This document shows positions 32,921-45,672 of a stretch of 64,000 nt of DNA, piece by piece (position 1 is the first letter of the stretch; each line of letters starts with the position of its first letter). The DNA comes from Fibrobacterota bacterium (lineage in GTDB: Bacteria; Fibrobacterota; Fibrobacteria; UBA11236): contig JAQBPN010000018.1 of the NCBI GenBank assembly GCA_028287505.1, forward strand, positions 1-64,000. The letters are read 5' to 3'. Both the position numbers and the translations under genes were made by a program. The notes under the pieces were generated by a model. The model did not search any database and was not told the origin of the DNA. It was given only the letters and a program-made list of their open reading frames with translations.

Positions 32921-32936
32921 TGGTGTACAATTTGCT
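32921..32936 (+). promoter_or_regulatory. Candidate sigma-54 promoter of the activator gene
   Basis: TGGTGTACAATTTGCT has GG and GC with exactly the spacing of the -24/-12 consensus TGG-C-A-C-N5-TTGC-W. It lies 108 bp before the ATG at 33,044 in an AT-rich divergent region (32,816-33,043) that holds no gene. Because the gene encodes a sigma-54 activator, self-activation is plausible. Enhancer sites were not identified. Confidence 0.5.
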
Positions 32937-33012
32937 TTTGTAAAGATTAGGCTGTAATGAGCATGGTAAAATACAACAAAAGATGACAAAACCAGCATTT
33001 GTCTATTTTATT

Positions 33013-33027
33013 TGTCAATTATTGACA
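33013..33027. promoter_or_regulatory. 7-bp inverted repeat just before the sigma-54 activator start
   Basis: TGTCAAT-t-ATTGACA, perfectly symmetric, ending 16 bp before the ATG. Candidate operator for repression or autoregulation. Confidence 0.45.
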
Positions 33028-33043
33028 TTTCAGGATTGAGGCA

Positions 33044-34636
33044 ATGAAAGATTTCACGGTTCATCAGGCGCGCATCATGGCAGCCCTAACGGAAATCAGC
33101 AAGCTCTTCAGCTCTTCCTTGGATTACAAGGAAGTGGCGCACCAGTGTTTGCGGACTTTGTCCGAGACCCTGGACCTGGAGCGGGGCACGCTGCTAATGC
33201 CTACGACGGATAGAAAATGCCTGGTCATCAAGGCCAGCGTCGGGTTCAGCCCGGAGGAAATCCGCAGTTCCGTATATAAGATAGGCGAGGACTTCGTCGG
33301 CCGGGTATTCAGCAACTGCCTGCCCATGGCCCTTCCCGATGCCGATGAGGTTCCGGGCGTTCCCATCCCCAAGGAAAAGGATCCTGACTTCAACCTCTAC
33401 CGGATCGGCTTCATAGCCGTTCCCGTGGTGCTGGATTCGCGTCCCATCGGCGTCATCACCGCCCACCGCACTTCGCGCAGCACCACCATGGTGGACGAAG
33501 ACATCAAGGTGATGAAGATCGTGGGATCTCTCCTCTCCCAGACCCTCCGTATCGCGGAGATGATCCGCGAAGAGAACTCGAAACTCGTTCAGGAGAACAA
33601 GGAGCTCCACGCGGAGCTTGAGGAACGCTTCAATCCGGACAACCTGATCAGCAATTCCTCCGCCATGGCCAAGACCCTGGCCATGGTCAAGCGCGTCGCG
33701 GGCACGGATGCATCCGTGCTGTTGCGCGGCGAGAGCGGCACGGGAAAGACCCTGCTCGCCCGTTCCATCCATTATACCAGCCAGCGCCAGAAGGCCCCTT
33801 TTGTCATCGTCAACTGCGCGGCCCTGCCTTCCGGTCTTATCGAAAGCGAGCTGTTCGGCCATGAGAAGGGCGCCTTTACGGGAGCCCTCAACCAGCGTAT
33901 CGGCCGTTTCGAGGCCGCCGACGGCGGCACCATTTTTCTGGACGAAATCGGCGAGATCCCCCTAGAGACCCAGGCCAAGTTGCTGAGCGTGATCCAGGAC
34001 GGCACCTTCGAGCGCGTGGGCTCCTCCAAGACCATGACCGCGGACGTCCGGCTCATCTGCGCCACCAACGCCAACCTTGAGCAATTGGTGCGCGATAAGC
34101 TCTTCCGCGAAGACCTCTACTATCGTCTGATGGTGGTGCCCATCAACGTGCCGCCCCTGCGCAGCCGCAGGGAGGACGTGCTGCCCCTGGCATCGTACTT
34201 CCTCAAGAAGTTCACCACCAAGTACAACAAGCGGATTTCCATTTCCCGCGAAGTGATGGAATTCCTGGAAGGCTATCCCTGGCCCGGCAACGTGCGCGAA
34301 CTGGAGAACACCATCGAGCGCACCGTGGTGCTGGCGGGAAGCGAGGCGCTCACCGCCAAGGACATTCCCATCCTGAATTCGATGGTGGAAACGCCGGAGC
34401 CGGTTGCGGCGCCCGTCGCCACCAACGGCGTGGTGACCTTCTCCCCTCTAAGCCGGAGGTCCAAGGAACGGCAATTGTATGAGCGGGTTCCCTTGCGGGA
34501 AAAGGATATCCGCGAAGCCATGCACAATGCGGGTGGCATCCAGACCCACGCGGCGCGCATGCTGGGGGTTTCCCTGCGGCAGTTGCGGTACGCCTTGAGC
34601 CGGTTCGGGATCAAAGCGACAGAATTCAAGTATTGA
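33044..34636 (+). CDS. Sigma-54-dependent activator with GAF domain (NifA-like architecture)
   Basis: A 530-residue protein. A GAF domain (about 10-170) is followed by a linker helix and an AAA+ domain (about 205-440) with Walker A GESGTGK (about 229), the sigma-54 contact GAFTGA (about 276) and Walker [16 protein letters not shown]-terminal Fis-type helix-turn-helix ([19 protein letters not shown], about 505-525) completes it. The order matches NifA and other GAF-containing activators, which remodel sigma-54 RNA polymerase on sensing a small molecule. No nif genes are present, so the regulon is unknown. It converges with the C25 peptidase gene, overlapping by 11 bp at the 3' ends. Confidence 0.9.
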   Translation: MKDFTVHQARIMAALTEISKLFSSSLDYKEVAHQCLRTLSETLDLERGTLLMPTTDRKCLVIKASVGFSPEEIRSSVYKIGEDFVGRVFSNCLPMALPDADEVPGVPIPKEKDPDFNLYRIGFIAVPVVLDSRPIGVITAHRTSRSTTMVDEDIKVMKIVGSLLSQTLRIAEMIREENSKLVQENKELHAELEERFNPDNLISNSSAMAKTLAMVKRVAGTDASVLLRGESGTGKTLLARSIHYTSQRQKAPFVIVNCAALPSGLIESELFGHEKGAFTGALNQRIGRFEAADGGTIFLDEIGEIPLETQAKLLSVIQDGTFERVGSSKTMTADVRLICATNANLEQLVRDKLFREDLYYRLMVVPINVPPLRSRREDVLPLASYFLKKFTTKYNKRISISREVMEFLEGYPWPGNVRELENTIERTVVLAGSEALTAKDIPILNSMVETPEPVAAPVATNGVVTFSPLSRRSKERQLYERVPLREKDIREAMHNAGGIQTHAARMLGVSLRQLRYALSRFGIKATEFKY

Positions 34637-36800
34637 AGGGAAACCGCTCCGGGGGAACCCCGGAGCGGCCCTCGGCCGGCGACTTGGACCTCAGGGCCCG
34701 GTAGAAGCCCGAAATTCCCGGGCCCGCGGTTTTCACCGGCAGCGATTTGCCTTGAGCGTTGAACAATCCGGCCTCAGCCGGAGTCCCCTTTCCATCCGGC
34801 CGGCTCCCGCCCATGCGATGGAAGGCCGGTGTCGGGAAACGGGCCTGCGACAATAGCGTTTTTTCCTTTCCACCGCTCTTCGCCCCCATGGCCGTGGCGG
34901 CCGAAATGGCGATGACCTTTTCATAGGTTTCGTGGTTCGACATGGTTCCGGTGATGAAAAGCGTATCCGACGCATCCGGTTGCACCGTGATCGGGAAGGC
35001 CGCCGTGCCGCCGATCAGATCCTTGACCTCCTGGATTCCGGCCTTCGCCCGGTAGAGGCAGACGGTGGCTCCTTCCGTTCCCGATACCACTATGGTCTGG
35101 CTTCCGGTCCCGATCTCGAACGGATGGGCGATTGCCAGGGGAGCGGGTTGATCGGTGTAGATCTGCAAGGAGGGATCGCCGAAAAGGATCAAGGCGTTGC
35201 TGACCCAGGGACCGGTTTTGGGATACTTGTCGATCATTTTCATGCACCCGCTGATGGCCACGCCGCCGTAGGTCTTCTTGATGTTGTCCGGATATTTCTG
35301 GGCCAGCACGTCCGCCTGTTCCTTGAGCGCGACGTACGGTTCGTACCAGGGCGTGAGAATGGCGGCCATGAAGGCCCCGACGAATCCGGCGTCCGGTTTT
35401 TTCAGGAGCGCCTCGCCCAGGCAGTCCGCGTTGGCATTGAAGGTTCCCGGGTTGCAGGCGGAGGTGAAGTTGAACGGATACCTGCCTTTATTGGTCATCT
35501 TCCCGACGCTGATCAGGTTCAGGTTGACGATGGACGTGTTGTCGCCATGGCTGGCGTTGAAGTGGACCCCGATGCCGGCGTTGACGGCGGCAATCAGCTT
35601 GTTCTCATCGGCGGATGCGTCGTAATCGCTGATGCTGTTCGTGATCGCGGGATAGCGGAAAGCCTTCAGATCCTTCACGATATAGTCGACGGCGGCGATG
35701 TCGTCCGTTTCGGTTTTGTCCGACCCGGCGAAACCGTTTTTGAGCCAGGAGTCCTTCGCGGTGAGCGTCCTTTCATACAGGAGGGTTTTGTCGACCTGGG
35801 CCTGGATGTCGCGCGGCTCCTTGCCGGAAAACCTCCCGACCAGCATTTCCGGATAGGCGTCGTTCCCTTCGACGCATCCATAGGCATTGTCCGACGGCCC
35901 TTGATCATCCTTGGTCGGGCCGCCGTTGGTAAGACTCGGCACCTTGTCCCAATCGCCCACCAAAAGCAGATAGCGCGTGCCCTTGGTGCGATATCGGTCC
36001 GCGACAAAGGTCTTGATGGCGGCCGCATCGCCTATCTGGGCCACGTCCACCAGTTCCGTTTTCATCCCCTTCTTGTTCTTCCAGGTTACGAACGGTTTCA
36101 TGGCGTCCAGGAAGTTTTTGTGCGAAACGATGAGCATGCCGCCGCTCTCGTCCGCCGGGTGGTAATGGGTCTTTTCCCCCACCGATCCCGTTTTTCCGGA
36201 CCTTTCCTTTTCGTTGAGACCCGGCTCCAGGGAAGGAACAATCCTCACGGTGATGGAGGTGAAAACCCGCAGCTTCTTGCTTTTGAAATCGTACTGGAAG
36301 GGTTGGAAATAAACCACGTTGGCCCGGACCCCGCCGGCGATATAAGGCGAGCCCAGATAGGCGCTGGTTTGCGGGAACCGCCGCCCGGACGCATAGGCCG
36401 CGCCGAATTCGAAGGGGACGTCTTGCGGATGGACGTTCCTCAAGATCATCCCTTTGGACGGCGCGATGGGATTCGCATCCACGTCCTTGAATTCGAAGGA
36501 CGTGATTTCGAAATCCATTCTGGATCTGTCCGGAATGACAATGCTTTGGGAGACTTGGGGAACGTCCGGATCCCCTTTTTCCCCGGTATACTCCGCATCG
36601 TTCAAGAGGATGCGGCTGCATCGGACCCCATTGACGTCCAAGGGCCGGATCGAATAGTCCGTATCGCCCATGGAAAAGCCGACGCGGATTTCCGAAGGCC
36701 CCGCTTCCAGGACTTTGACGGTGTATTCCGCGAAAGCGGCGCAGGCAGCCGCTTGCAACAGCAGGCAGGAACGGTAAAGCATCGAGGCGGGGTATTTCAT
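34626..36800 (-). CDS. Secreted C25 (gingipain-like) cysteine peptidase with C-terminal sorting-like module
   Basis: A 724-residue exported protein. An N-terminal signal sequence (about 1-24) is followed by a propeptide-like region (to about 210) and a C25 catalytic domain with His in FNASHGDN (about 419) and Cys in SACNPGTF (about 448). [14 protein letters not shown]-like and GRFSG stretches are typical of the fold. A beta-sandwich-like region comes after the catalytic domain. The final segment [12 protein letters not shown]...SGFYRAL resembles type IX secretion sorting domains. C25 enzymes are extracellular proteases, and in T9SS bacteria PorU is also C25, but this protein's layout looks like a cargo enzyme. 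Start ATG 36,800 has GGGAG 9 nt upstream. Confidence 0.85.
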   Translation of the reverse strand: MKYPASMLYRSCLLLQAAACAAFAEYTVKVLEAGPSEIRVGFSMGDTDYSIRPLDVNGVRCSRILLNDAEYTGEKGDPDVPQVSQSIVIPDRSRMDFEITSFEFKDVDANPIAPSKGMILRNVHPQDVPFEFGAAYASGRRFPQTSAYLGSPYIAGGVRANVVYFQPFQYDFKSKKLRVFTSITVRIVPSLEPGLNEKERSGKTGSVGEKTHYHPADESGGMLIVSHKNFLDAMKPFVTWKNKKGMKTELVDVAQIGDAAAIKTFVADRYRTKGTRYLLLVGDWDKVPSLTNGGPTKDDQGPSDNAYGCVEGNDAYPEMLVGRFSGKEPRDIQAQVDKTLLYERTLTAKDSWLKNGFAGSDKTETDDIAAVDYIVKDLKAFRYPAITNSISDYDASADENKLIAAVNAGIGVHFNASHGDNTSIVNLNLISVGKMTNKGRYPFNFTSACNPGTFNANADCLGEALLKKPDAGFVGAFMAAILTPWYEPYVALKEQADVLAQKYPDNIKKTYGGVAISGCMKMIDKYPKTGPWVSNALILFGDPSLQIYTDQPAPLAIAHPFEIGTGSQTIVVSGTEGATVCLYRAKAGIQEVKDLIGGTAAFPITVQPDASDTLFITGTMSNHETYEKVIAISAATAMGAKSGGKEKTLLSQARFPTPAFHRMGGSRPDGKGTPAEAGLFNAQGKSLPVKTAGPGISGFYRALRSKSPAEGRSGVPPERFPFNT
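34644..34668. terminator. Perfect 11-bp hairpin in the convergent 3' overlap region
   Basis: CCGCTCCGGGG-gaa-CCCCGGAGCGG. It is inside the last codons of the C25 gene and just past the stop of the sigma-54 activator gene. No T-run follows on either strand, so termination would be weak or Rho-assisted; it may instead stabilise 3' ends. Confidence 0.4.
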
Positions 36801-36954
36801 GCCATCTCCCGGGTTGAAAACCGATGACCGTGACGCTTCGAATCTAGCCGTAGAGGCAGGCAGGGGTGCCGGATTCCCGGGACTTGCCTTCCGTTTTCGA
36901 GTAGCGATTGCTACGCGGTTTTCCCCCCGGGCCGCGGGCCGGCGGCGGTTTTCC

Positions 36955-36960
36955 TATTTT
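36955..36960 (+). promoter_or_regulatory. -10-like TATTTT for recG
   Basis: TATTTT followed by TGGGGC and the ATG at 36,967. The gap is 6 nt, and TGGGGC is a poor Shine-Dalgarno at unusually short distance. Part of the leaderless pattern described in the findings. Confidence 0.35.
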
Positions 36961-36966
36961 TGGGGC

Positions 36967-39003
36967 ATGTCCGATTTGTCCCGGTTGACCGGTGTGGGCC
37001 CCAAGCGGGAGAAGATCCTGGCGGAAGCCGGCATTTCCACCCTGCGCGACCTCATTTACCATTTGCCCCGCCGCTACATCGACCGCACCAAATTCACGCC
37101 CATCGCGGAATTGGCGGTGGGGAAGGATGCCATCTTCCCGGCCACGGTCATCTCTCTTTCCGTGGTGCAGACGCGCATGATGGTGGAAGTGGAGGACGCC
37201 AGCGGAACGGTCGAGCTCGTTTTCTTCAACGGCGTGCAATTCCTGCGCAGCCGTTTCTTCGAAGGCCAGAAACTGCTGGTGGCCGGGGTCCCCAGCTTCT
37301 TCCGGGACCTCCAGATGGTGCATCCGGAGTTCGAAGCCATCAAGGAAGGCCAGGAAATCAAGGGCGAGGTATTGCCCCGGTATCCGCTCACCATGGACAT
37401 GTCCGAGGCCCATGTCGAGCACAAGTTCCTCCAGCGCATCGCCCTGGAGGCCTTGCAAGGATTCTCCTTTTCCGATGCGGTTCCGGAAGCGCACCGGTCG
37501 GATCTGCAACTGTTGCCGGAAGCCGAATTGCTGCGCAGCCTGCACAAGCCTCCCACCGCGGAGGAGATTCCCACCCTGCGGCGGCAACTCAAGGTGCGGG
37601 AGCTTTTGCCATTGTCCATGCGGCTGGAAGCCATCAAGCTGGAGCGGAAAAAAGTGGGCAAGCCGTGGCCTTCATCGGCGGCCCTCAAGCAAAAGCTGCG
37701 CGAGGGTTTGCCGTTCACGCTCACCGCGGGGCAAAGCGAGGCGGTAGAGGCGATCAGCAACTGCCAGGCCCAGGCCGGGCAATTCTGCGGGATGCTGATG
37801 GGGGACGTGGGTTCGGGAAAAACCGTGGTGGCCATGCTCGTCGCCGCGAACGTTCTGGAAGCCCAGGGACAGGTGGCCCTGATGGCGCCGACGGAGATCC
37901 TGGCGGCCCAGCATTACCAGACCCTGGCTCCCTTCCTGGCCAAAGCGGATATCCGCGCCGGACTCCTGACGGGGGATACACCCAAGGCGGATCGGGAGGC
38001 TTTGGTCGCGGATCTGGCGTCCGGAAAACTCCGCTTCGTGGTGGGAACCCACGCCCTGTATTCCGGGGACGTGAAGTTCCGGGAACTCGGCCTGGCGGTC
38101 ATCGATGAGCAGCATCGCTTCGGCGTGCAGCAACGGCTGGCCTTGTCCGCCAAGGGCGGGCATCCGGACATCCTCTACATGTCGGCCACGCCCATCCCGC
38201 GCACCCTGGCGCAGACCGTGTTCGGCGATCTGGAAACCTTCGTCCTGAAAGACAAACCCGCGGGACGGCTTCCCGTGAAGACGCGCCTGGTCCAGCCGGA
38301 AAAGCGCAAGGACATGCTGGGTTTCCTGGTCAAGGAAGCCTTGGGCGGCAATCAGGTGTTCTGGGTGGTGCCGCAAATCGGCGCCAAGGCGGAAACCTCC
38401 GCGGCCTCGAGCAAGGCCGCCAAGGCGGCCGCCGAAGACCCGGACATTTTCGTCCCCGCCGGCAAGCGGCCGGAGGAGGATATCGCGAGCGTGGACAAGA
38501 TCAAATCGGAGCTGGCCGCTTTTTCATCGGAATGGAAAATCGGGATCGTGCACGGCAAGCTGCCCCCGGACAAGAAGGAAGCCGCGCTGACCGCGTTCCG
38601 CAAGGGCGAACTGCATGTGCTGGTGGCCACCACCGTGATCGAAGTGGGCGTGGACGTGCCCCAGGCCAACCTGATGGTGATCGAAAGCCCGGACCGGTTC
38701 GGCGTGGCGCAATTGCATCAGCTGCGCGGCCGCACGGGCCGCGGTTCGGCCCAGGCCTGGTGTTTCCTGTCCATCCCGGACCGGGAATGGCCACCGGAAA
38801 CCTACGAACGCATCGCCGGCTTCGCGGAAACCACGGACGGGTTCAAGATCGCGGAGATGGATCTGCGCTCGCGCGGGACCGGTAACCTGGAGGGTACGGA
38901 TCAGAGCGGATACGGGGGCTTGCGTTTCACGGATTTGCTCGAAGACTTCGAATTGACCCAGGAGGTGAGGCGGTATGCTGAGGCCAAAGTTGGAGCGACT
39001 TAG
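36967..39003 (+). CDS. recG: ATP-dependent DNA helicase RecG
   Basis: A 678-residue helicase that reverses stalled replication forks and migrates branched DNA. The N-terminal wedge/OB part contains LTGVGPKREKILAEAG and LPRRYID. Walker A DVGSGKTVVA is at about 281, the DEQH box (VIDEQHRFGVQQR) at about 379, and motif VI LHQLRGRTGRGSAQ near the C-terminus. The ATG at 36,967 is chosen because conserved RecG sequence starts there; the frame extends 56 codons upstream without similarity. A small insert (KAAKAAAEDPDIFVPA) between motifs III and IV is unusual. Element B follows immediately downstream. Confidence 0.94.
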   Translation: MSDLSRLTGVGPKREKILAEAGISTLRDLIYHLPRRYIDRTKFTPIAELAVGKDAIFPATVISLSVVQTRMMVEVEDASGTVELVFFNGVQFLRSRFFEGQKLLVAGVPSFFRDLQMVHPEFEAIKEGQEIKGEVLPRYPLTMDMSEAHVEHKFLQRIALEALQGFSFSDAVPEAHRSDLQLLPEAELLRSLHKPPTAEEIPTLRRQLKVRELLPLSMRLEAIKLERKKVGKPWPSSAALKQKLREGLPFTLTAGQSEAVEAISNCQAQAGQFCGMLMGDVGSGKTVVAMLVAANVLEAQGQVALMAPTEILAAQHYQTLAPFLAKADIRAGLLTGDTPKADREALVADLASGKLRFVVGTHALYSGDVKFRELGLAVIDEQHRFGVQQRLALSAKGGHPDILYMSATPIPRTLAQTVFGDLETFVLKDKPAGRLPVKTRLVQPEKRKDMLGFLVKEALGGNQVFWVVPQIGAKAETSAASSKAAKAAAEDPDIFVPAGKRPEEDIASVDKIKSELAAFSSEWKIGIVHGKLPPDKKEAALTAFRKGELHVLVATTVIEVGVDVPQANLMVIESPDRFGVAQLHQLRGRTGRGSAQAWCFLSIPDREWPPETYERIAGFAETTDGFKIAEMDLRSRGTGNLEGTDQSGYGGLRFTDLLEDFELTQEVRRYAEAKVGAT

Positions 39004-39050
39004 GAAGAGTTGCGGAGTTGGCGGCAAGGCGACTTCGTTAGCGGGATTTC

Positions 39051-39181
39051 GTCGGGCGTCGGGCGTCGGGCGTAAAACTTTTTCCGCACCCTTTCACCTC
39101 TAAGAAAAACCGTCCGCTGTGCGAAATCTCAAGGCACTCCCCGGTTTTTTTCGCCCGACGCCCGACGCCCGACGCCCGACG
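39051..39181 (-). mobile_element. GTCGGGC element B, same family as A in opposite orientation
   Basis: Three GTCGGGC units (39,051-39,071) at one end and four GCCCGAC units (39,153-39,180) at the other. Read on the minus strand it matches element A almost throughout, including the inner pair GAAAAACCG (39,104-39,112) / CGGTTTTTTTC (39,142-39,152) and the GGTGCGGAAAAAGTTTTAC end, but the central hairpin differs. Relative to the gene it follows (recG) it has the same polarity that element A has relative to pepA. The 297-bp gap between recG and carB contains only this element and the carB promoter. Confidence 0.8.
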
Positions 39182-39285
39182 AAACGCCCCTCCAACCCTC
39201 CGCACTCAATAATCCCGCCCCAAAATCCCCCCCGGCAGGCCCATTTCCATGGCCCCGCGGCCGGGAAAGCCCGGTCCAAAAGTGT

Positions 39286-39291
39286 TATATT
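39286..39291 (+). promoter_or_regulatory. -10-like TATATT for carB
   Basis: TATATT, 9 nt (TGCCCTCCG) before the ATG at 39,301; no Shine-Dalgarno. Suggests a leaderless or near-leaderless transcript. Confidence 0.5.
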
Positions 39292-39300
39292 TGCCCTCCG

Positions 39301-42567
<3,267 letters not shown>

Positions 42568-42614
42568 GTCGAAACGCCACGGATATATAAACTCCGCGCT
42601 ATCAACCCCGAAAA

Positions 42615-42632
42615 CGTTTACAACAGTAAACG
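42615..42632. other. Hairpin after carB
   Basis: CGTTTAC-aaca-GTAAACG, a 7-bp stem 48 bp past the carB stop. A second stem, AGCGCAT-cgt-ATGCGCT followed by TTT (42,689-42,708), is a better terminator candidate. The 244-bp gap before the dehydrogenase gene otherwise shows no gene on the plus strand. Confidence 0.35.
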
Positions 42633-42688
42633 CGCTCGCCAAAGACGAAGAGTCTTCCGGCCGCTTCTCGCTTAAATTACCTAAATCG

Positions 42689-42708
42689 AGCGCATCGTAT
42701 GCGCTTTT
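42689..42708 (+). terminator. Possible terminator downstream of carB
   Basis: AGCGCAT-cgt-ATGCGCT stem with a short T-run. It lies about 120 bp past carB and 100 bp before the next start codon. The T-run is short, so strength is doubtful. Confidence 0.4.
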
Positions 42709-42811
42709 GAGAGCAGGATCGGCGAAAAACGAGGGCGCGCCCGAGGCGAGACGACGCGTCAACTCAAGATGCAATTGCTGCGCAGATACATACATCGGAC
42801 GGAGGGGAATT

Positions 42812-44551
42812 ATGAAAGCTGAGAAAGTATTTCATCCGACAGTATGGCTATTGCCGTTGCTGGTGATTTTGGGATTGCCGCAAGCGGCGAAGGCGGCTTT
42901 CACGTATCCGAATTGCCCGGACCTGACCGCCGCGGATTTCAAGGACGTCATCCTCGTCAATCAGGCCAAGGATCCCACCCTGAACGAACCCACCAGCATG
43001 ACGATTGCCAAGGACGGGCGGGTCTTCTTTACTGAGCGGGCCTTGGGGAACATCAAGATGATCGATCTGGACGGTTCCATCAAGTTGCTGGGGAATTTCA
43101 AGGTTTACAATGGGCACGAAAACGGAATGCGCTACGTGACCGTGGATCCGGATTTCGCGGCCAACCGGTGGATCTACGTGTTGATGTCGCCGCTCACGCC
43201 CCAGGTCAACCGCCTGGCGCGCATGAAGCTGAAGGCGGATTGGACCATCGATATGGCCACGGTGAAAGTGATCCTGGACCTGCCCTGGACCTACGATACG
43301 GGCCATCAGGGCGGAGCCATCGCCTGGGACAATTTCGGCGCTATGTATCTGACCGCCGGGAACAACAAATTCAACGTCGACAATTTCAACGTGACGAACG
43401 AGAGCGTGTTCATGGAGGACAACGGACAGGGCACGGCCAACACCAATGACTTCCGCGGCAAGATCCTGCATATCAAGCCGCTTCCGTTTCCCGACGCCGA
43501 AACCCCTGCGCCGGGCGCGGGCCGGACCTACGGTATACCTGCCGGCAACCTGCGGGAGTTCTATACCGCGAAGGGATTGTACGGCGCGGCGGATCAAGCG
43601 AAAATCCTCCCGGAAATCTATACCATGGGCCATCGCAATCCTTATACGGTGAGCTTCGATCCGTACACGGGCTATCTCTCCTGGGGCGACGTGGGAGCCG
43701 ATGCCGGGACGGCCCAAGCGGACCGCGGCCCGGCCGGCGTCGATGAGTTCAACCTGGTCCGCCAGCCCGGTTTCATGGGCTGGCCGTATTTCTCCGGAGC
43801 GAACCTTCCCTACACGAAGTGGGATTACGTGAACGGCAAAAGCCTGAACCAGACCTGGGACGTGAACGGGGCTGTCAACACTTCCATCAACAATACCGGG
43901 GTCGCCAAGCTGCCGCCGGCCCAACCGGCCATCCTGTGGGAAAGCCATCAGAAGAACATTTCGCCCTTCTTCCTGGAGGGAGGCGGCGCCGCGTCCATGA
44001 CCGGCCCCATCTATCATTACGACGGCAGCAATCCTTCCACCCGGAAGCTGCCGCCGCACTTCGACGGCAAGTGGCTGGTCGGGGATTTCACCAAGGATTG
44101 GGTGAAGGTCGCGACCCTGTCCGCGGATTTCACCAAGGTCACGGACCTGCAGAGTTTCCCCGGCGGCATCCCGGGCCAATACCGCATCCTGAACCTGCAA
44201 ATCGGACCCGACGGCGCATTCTACTATCTGAACTACGCGGGTTGGGGCTCGACCTCGCCTCAGACGCGCATCGGCCGCCTGGAATACACCGGCTCTTGCC
44301 GGCCGTCCACTCCGGTTCCCCAACTGCCCAGCGCCCTGGGTCGGCCATCCCCGCCTTACGCCCGGTTGAGCGCGCCGGACATCGCGGGCGGATCCTATAT
44401 CGTTCCCGAAGGGTACAGCGGCGCGGAGGCTTTCGACATCGCCGGCCGATTGGTGTTCCGGAAGGTGCTGGATGAAACCGGGTCGGACCGCATCCTCCGG
44501 ACACCTGAGGCGAAGGGCAAGGGGCTGCTCCGCATCCGGTTTTTCCGCTAG
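42812..44551 (+). CDS. Secreted PQQ-type sugar dehydrogenase (GSDH/beta-propeller family)
   Basis: A 579-residue exported protein. The ATG at 42,812 has GGAGGGG 6 nt upstream and opens a clear signal peptide (VWLLPLLVILGLPQAAKAA). The mature part is a beta-propeller of the glucose/sorbosone dehydrogenase type: DGRVFFTERALGNIKMID, GGAIAWDNFGAMYLTAGNN, MGHRNPYTVSFDP, QADRGPAGVDEFNLV, WLVGDFTKDWVKV. Such enzymes oxidise sugars with PQQ, but no PQQ synthesis genes are seen. After about residue 500 a linker leads to SGAEAFDIAGRLVFRK...GKGLLRIRFFR, which looks like a type IX sorting domain. Its 3' end overlaps the convergent esterase gene by 4 bp. Confidence 0.82.
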   Translation: MKAEKVFHPTVWLLPLLVILGLPQAAKAAFTYPNCPDLTAADFKDVILVNQAKDPTLNEPTSMTIAKDGRVFFTERALGNIKMIDLDGSIKLLGNFKVYNGHENGMRYVTVDPDFAANRWIYVLMSPLTPQVNRLARMKLKADWTIDMATVKVILDLPWTYDTGHQGGAIAWDNFGAMYLTAGNNKFNVDNFNVTNESVFMEDNGQGTANTNDFRGKILHIKPLPFPDAETPAPGAGRTYGIPAGNLREFYTAKGLYGAADQAKILPEIYTMGHRNPYTVSFDPYTGYLSWGDVGADAGTAQADRGPAGVDEFNLVRQPGFMGWPYFSGANLPYTKWDYVNGKSLNQTWDVNGAVNTSINNTGVAKLPPAQPAILWESHQKNISPFFLEGGGAASMTGPIYHYDGSNPSTRKLPPHFDGKWLVGDFTKDWVKVATLSADFTKVTDLQSFPGGIPGQYRILNLQIGPDGAFYYLNYAGWGSTSPQTRIGRLEYTGSCRPSTPVPQLPSALGRPSPPYARLSAPDIAGGSYIVPEGYSGAEAFDIAGRLVFRKVLDETGSDRILRTPEAKGKGLLRIRFFR

Positions 44552-45672
44552 GGCCGGTACCTCAGCAAAAACAAGCCGGGACGGAATCGCGTGCGCGATG
44601 ACGGCGTATCCTTGAGGCCGGCCGGGTCCAGGCTTTTCCCGCTCATATCATAAATCCCGTCCGCTTGGGAAAGCTGCGGGAGATCGGTCACGGAAAGGAC
44701 GGCGGCCAAGCGCTGCAAGGATGTGGCGGGGGCCGTCATCAGGTTGTAAACGGATTTTCCGAAGAAGTCCAAGGTGGAGTCGATACCGCCGGGTCCGCCC
44801 GGATGCGGACAATGGCAACTGGCCTGGAAGGTCAGCACCGCCGCGCTGATGCCCATGTGGATGGCCCTGGCCTTGACCGCCGAGGCTCCGAAGGACGGCA
44901 GGAAAGGGACCTGCGTGTTGGGGTTGCGCAGGGAATCCCCGCCGTCGGGCACTAATGGATCCGCGGAACATTGCACAGCCACCACCGGTACGTCCCCGGG
45001 ATTGATCCACGTTGTATCGAGCACGCCCCCCGAGAGCGAGAGGACGCCGTTGAACTTCGAACTGTATCCGGGATTGCCGCTATTGCCTTCGATGCCTCCG
45101 TCCAATGCGCCTGCATCCACATAAGGAGGAATTTCCCCGGTCTTGTCCAGATAGGCCGTGAACAGGGCCGCGTAGGCTCCCGCCGAGCAGCCTCCCACAT
45201 ATATGAAATTGGTGTCGACGCCGTACTGGGCCGCATTCTTCCGGAAGAAACGGATTGCGGCCCGCGCGTCCTGGGTGGCCATGAATCCGGGCGTGGCGAA
45301 ATTCTTGGGGCTGAACGTGCCTCCCACTCCCAAGCGGTATTCGATGGATGCCGCCACGAACCCGCGCTTGGCGAATTGTTGCGCCGTGCCGGTCTCGTCC
45401 CCGCGTCCGCCGCCCTGCATCCAACCTCCGTGCATGAAGAGGACCAAGGGGCGCTTGGTGCAGGCGTCCCCGGAGGGTTGGAAGATGTTCATCAACAGGT
45501 TTTCCACCCGGTTGGCGAAGAGCGGATTCTTGTTCTGGCCGAACTGGACGTTGTCCGTTTCCGCCACGTTTGGGAATACCTGCAGACGGAACCGGTTGGC
45601 CGGTTCCAGGCAGGACGGGCCGGCGGAAAAAACGGTTGAAACAAAGAGCAGCGGAACGAGCCATGGCTTCAT
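44548..45672 (-). CDS. Secreted carboxylesterase-like alpha/beta hydrolase with sorting-like tail
   Basis: About 374 residues from the ATG at 45,672, where a signal peptide begins (MKPWLVPLLFVSTVFSAG); the 14-codon longer frame is unlikely. Catalytic features are the oxyanion-hole VLFMHGGWMQGGG, the nucleophile elbow GGCSAGAY (Ser) and a late His-rich CHCPHPGG. The nearest families are carboxylesterases and the BD-FAE-type hydrolases; the substrate is unknown. The end, GIYDMSGKSLD...RFRPGLFLLRYRP, matches the sorting-like tails of the convergent dehydrogenase and the C25 peptidase, so all three are probably exported by the same route. Confidence 0.82.
   Translation of the reverse strand: MKPWLVPLLFVSTVFSAGPSCLEPANRFRLQVFPNVAETDNVQFGQNKNPLFANRVENLLMNIFQPSGDACTKRPLVLFMHGGWMQGGGRGDETGTAQQFAKRGFVAASIEYRLGVGGTFSPKNFATPGFMATQDARAAIRFFRKNAAQYGVDTNFIYVGGCSAGAYAALFTAYLDKTGEIPPYVDAGALDGGIEGNSGNPGYSSKFNGVLSLSGGVLDTTWINPGDVPVVAVQCSADPLVPDGGDSLRNPNTQVPFLPSFGASAVKARAIHMGISAAVLTFQASCHCPHPGGPGGIDSTLDFFGKSVYNLMTAPATSLQRLAAVLSVTDLPQLSQADGIYDMSGKSLDPAGLKDTPSSRTRFRPGLFLLRYRP

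Noticed and set aside
33044-34636. True NifA with nitrogen fixation regulon
   Set aside because: Only the architecture matches. GAF-AAA-Fis activators are widespread, and no nif gene is in the window.
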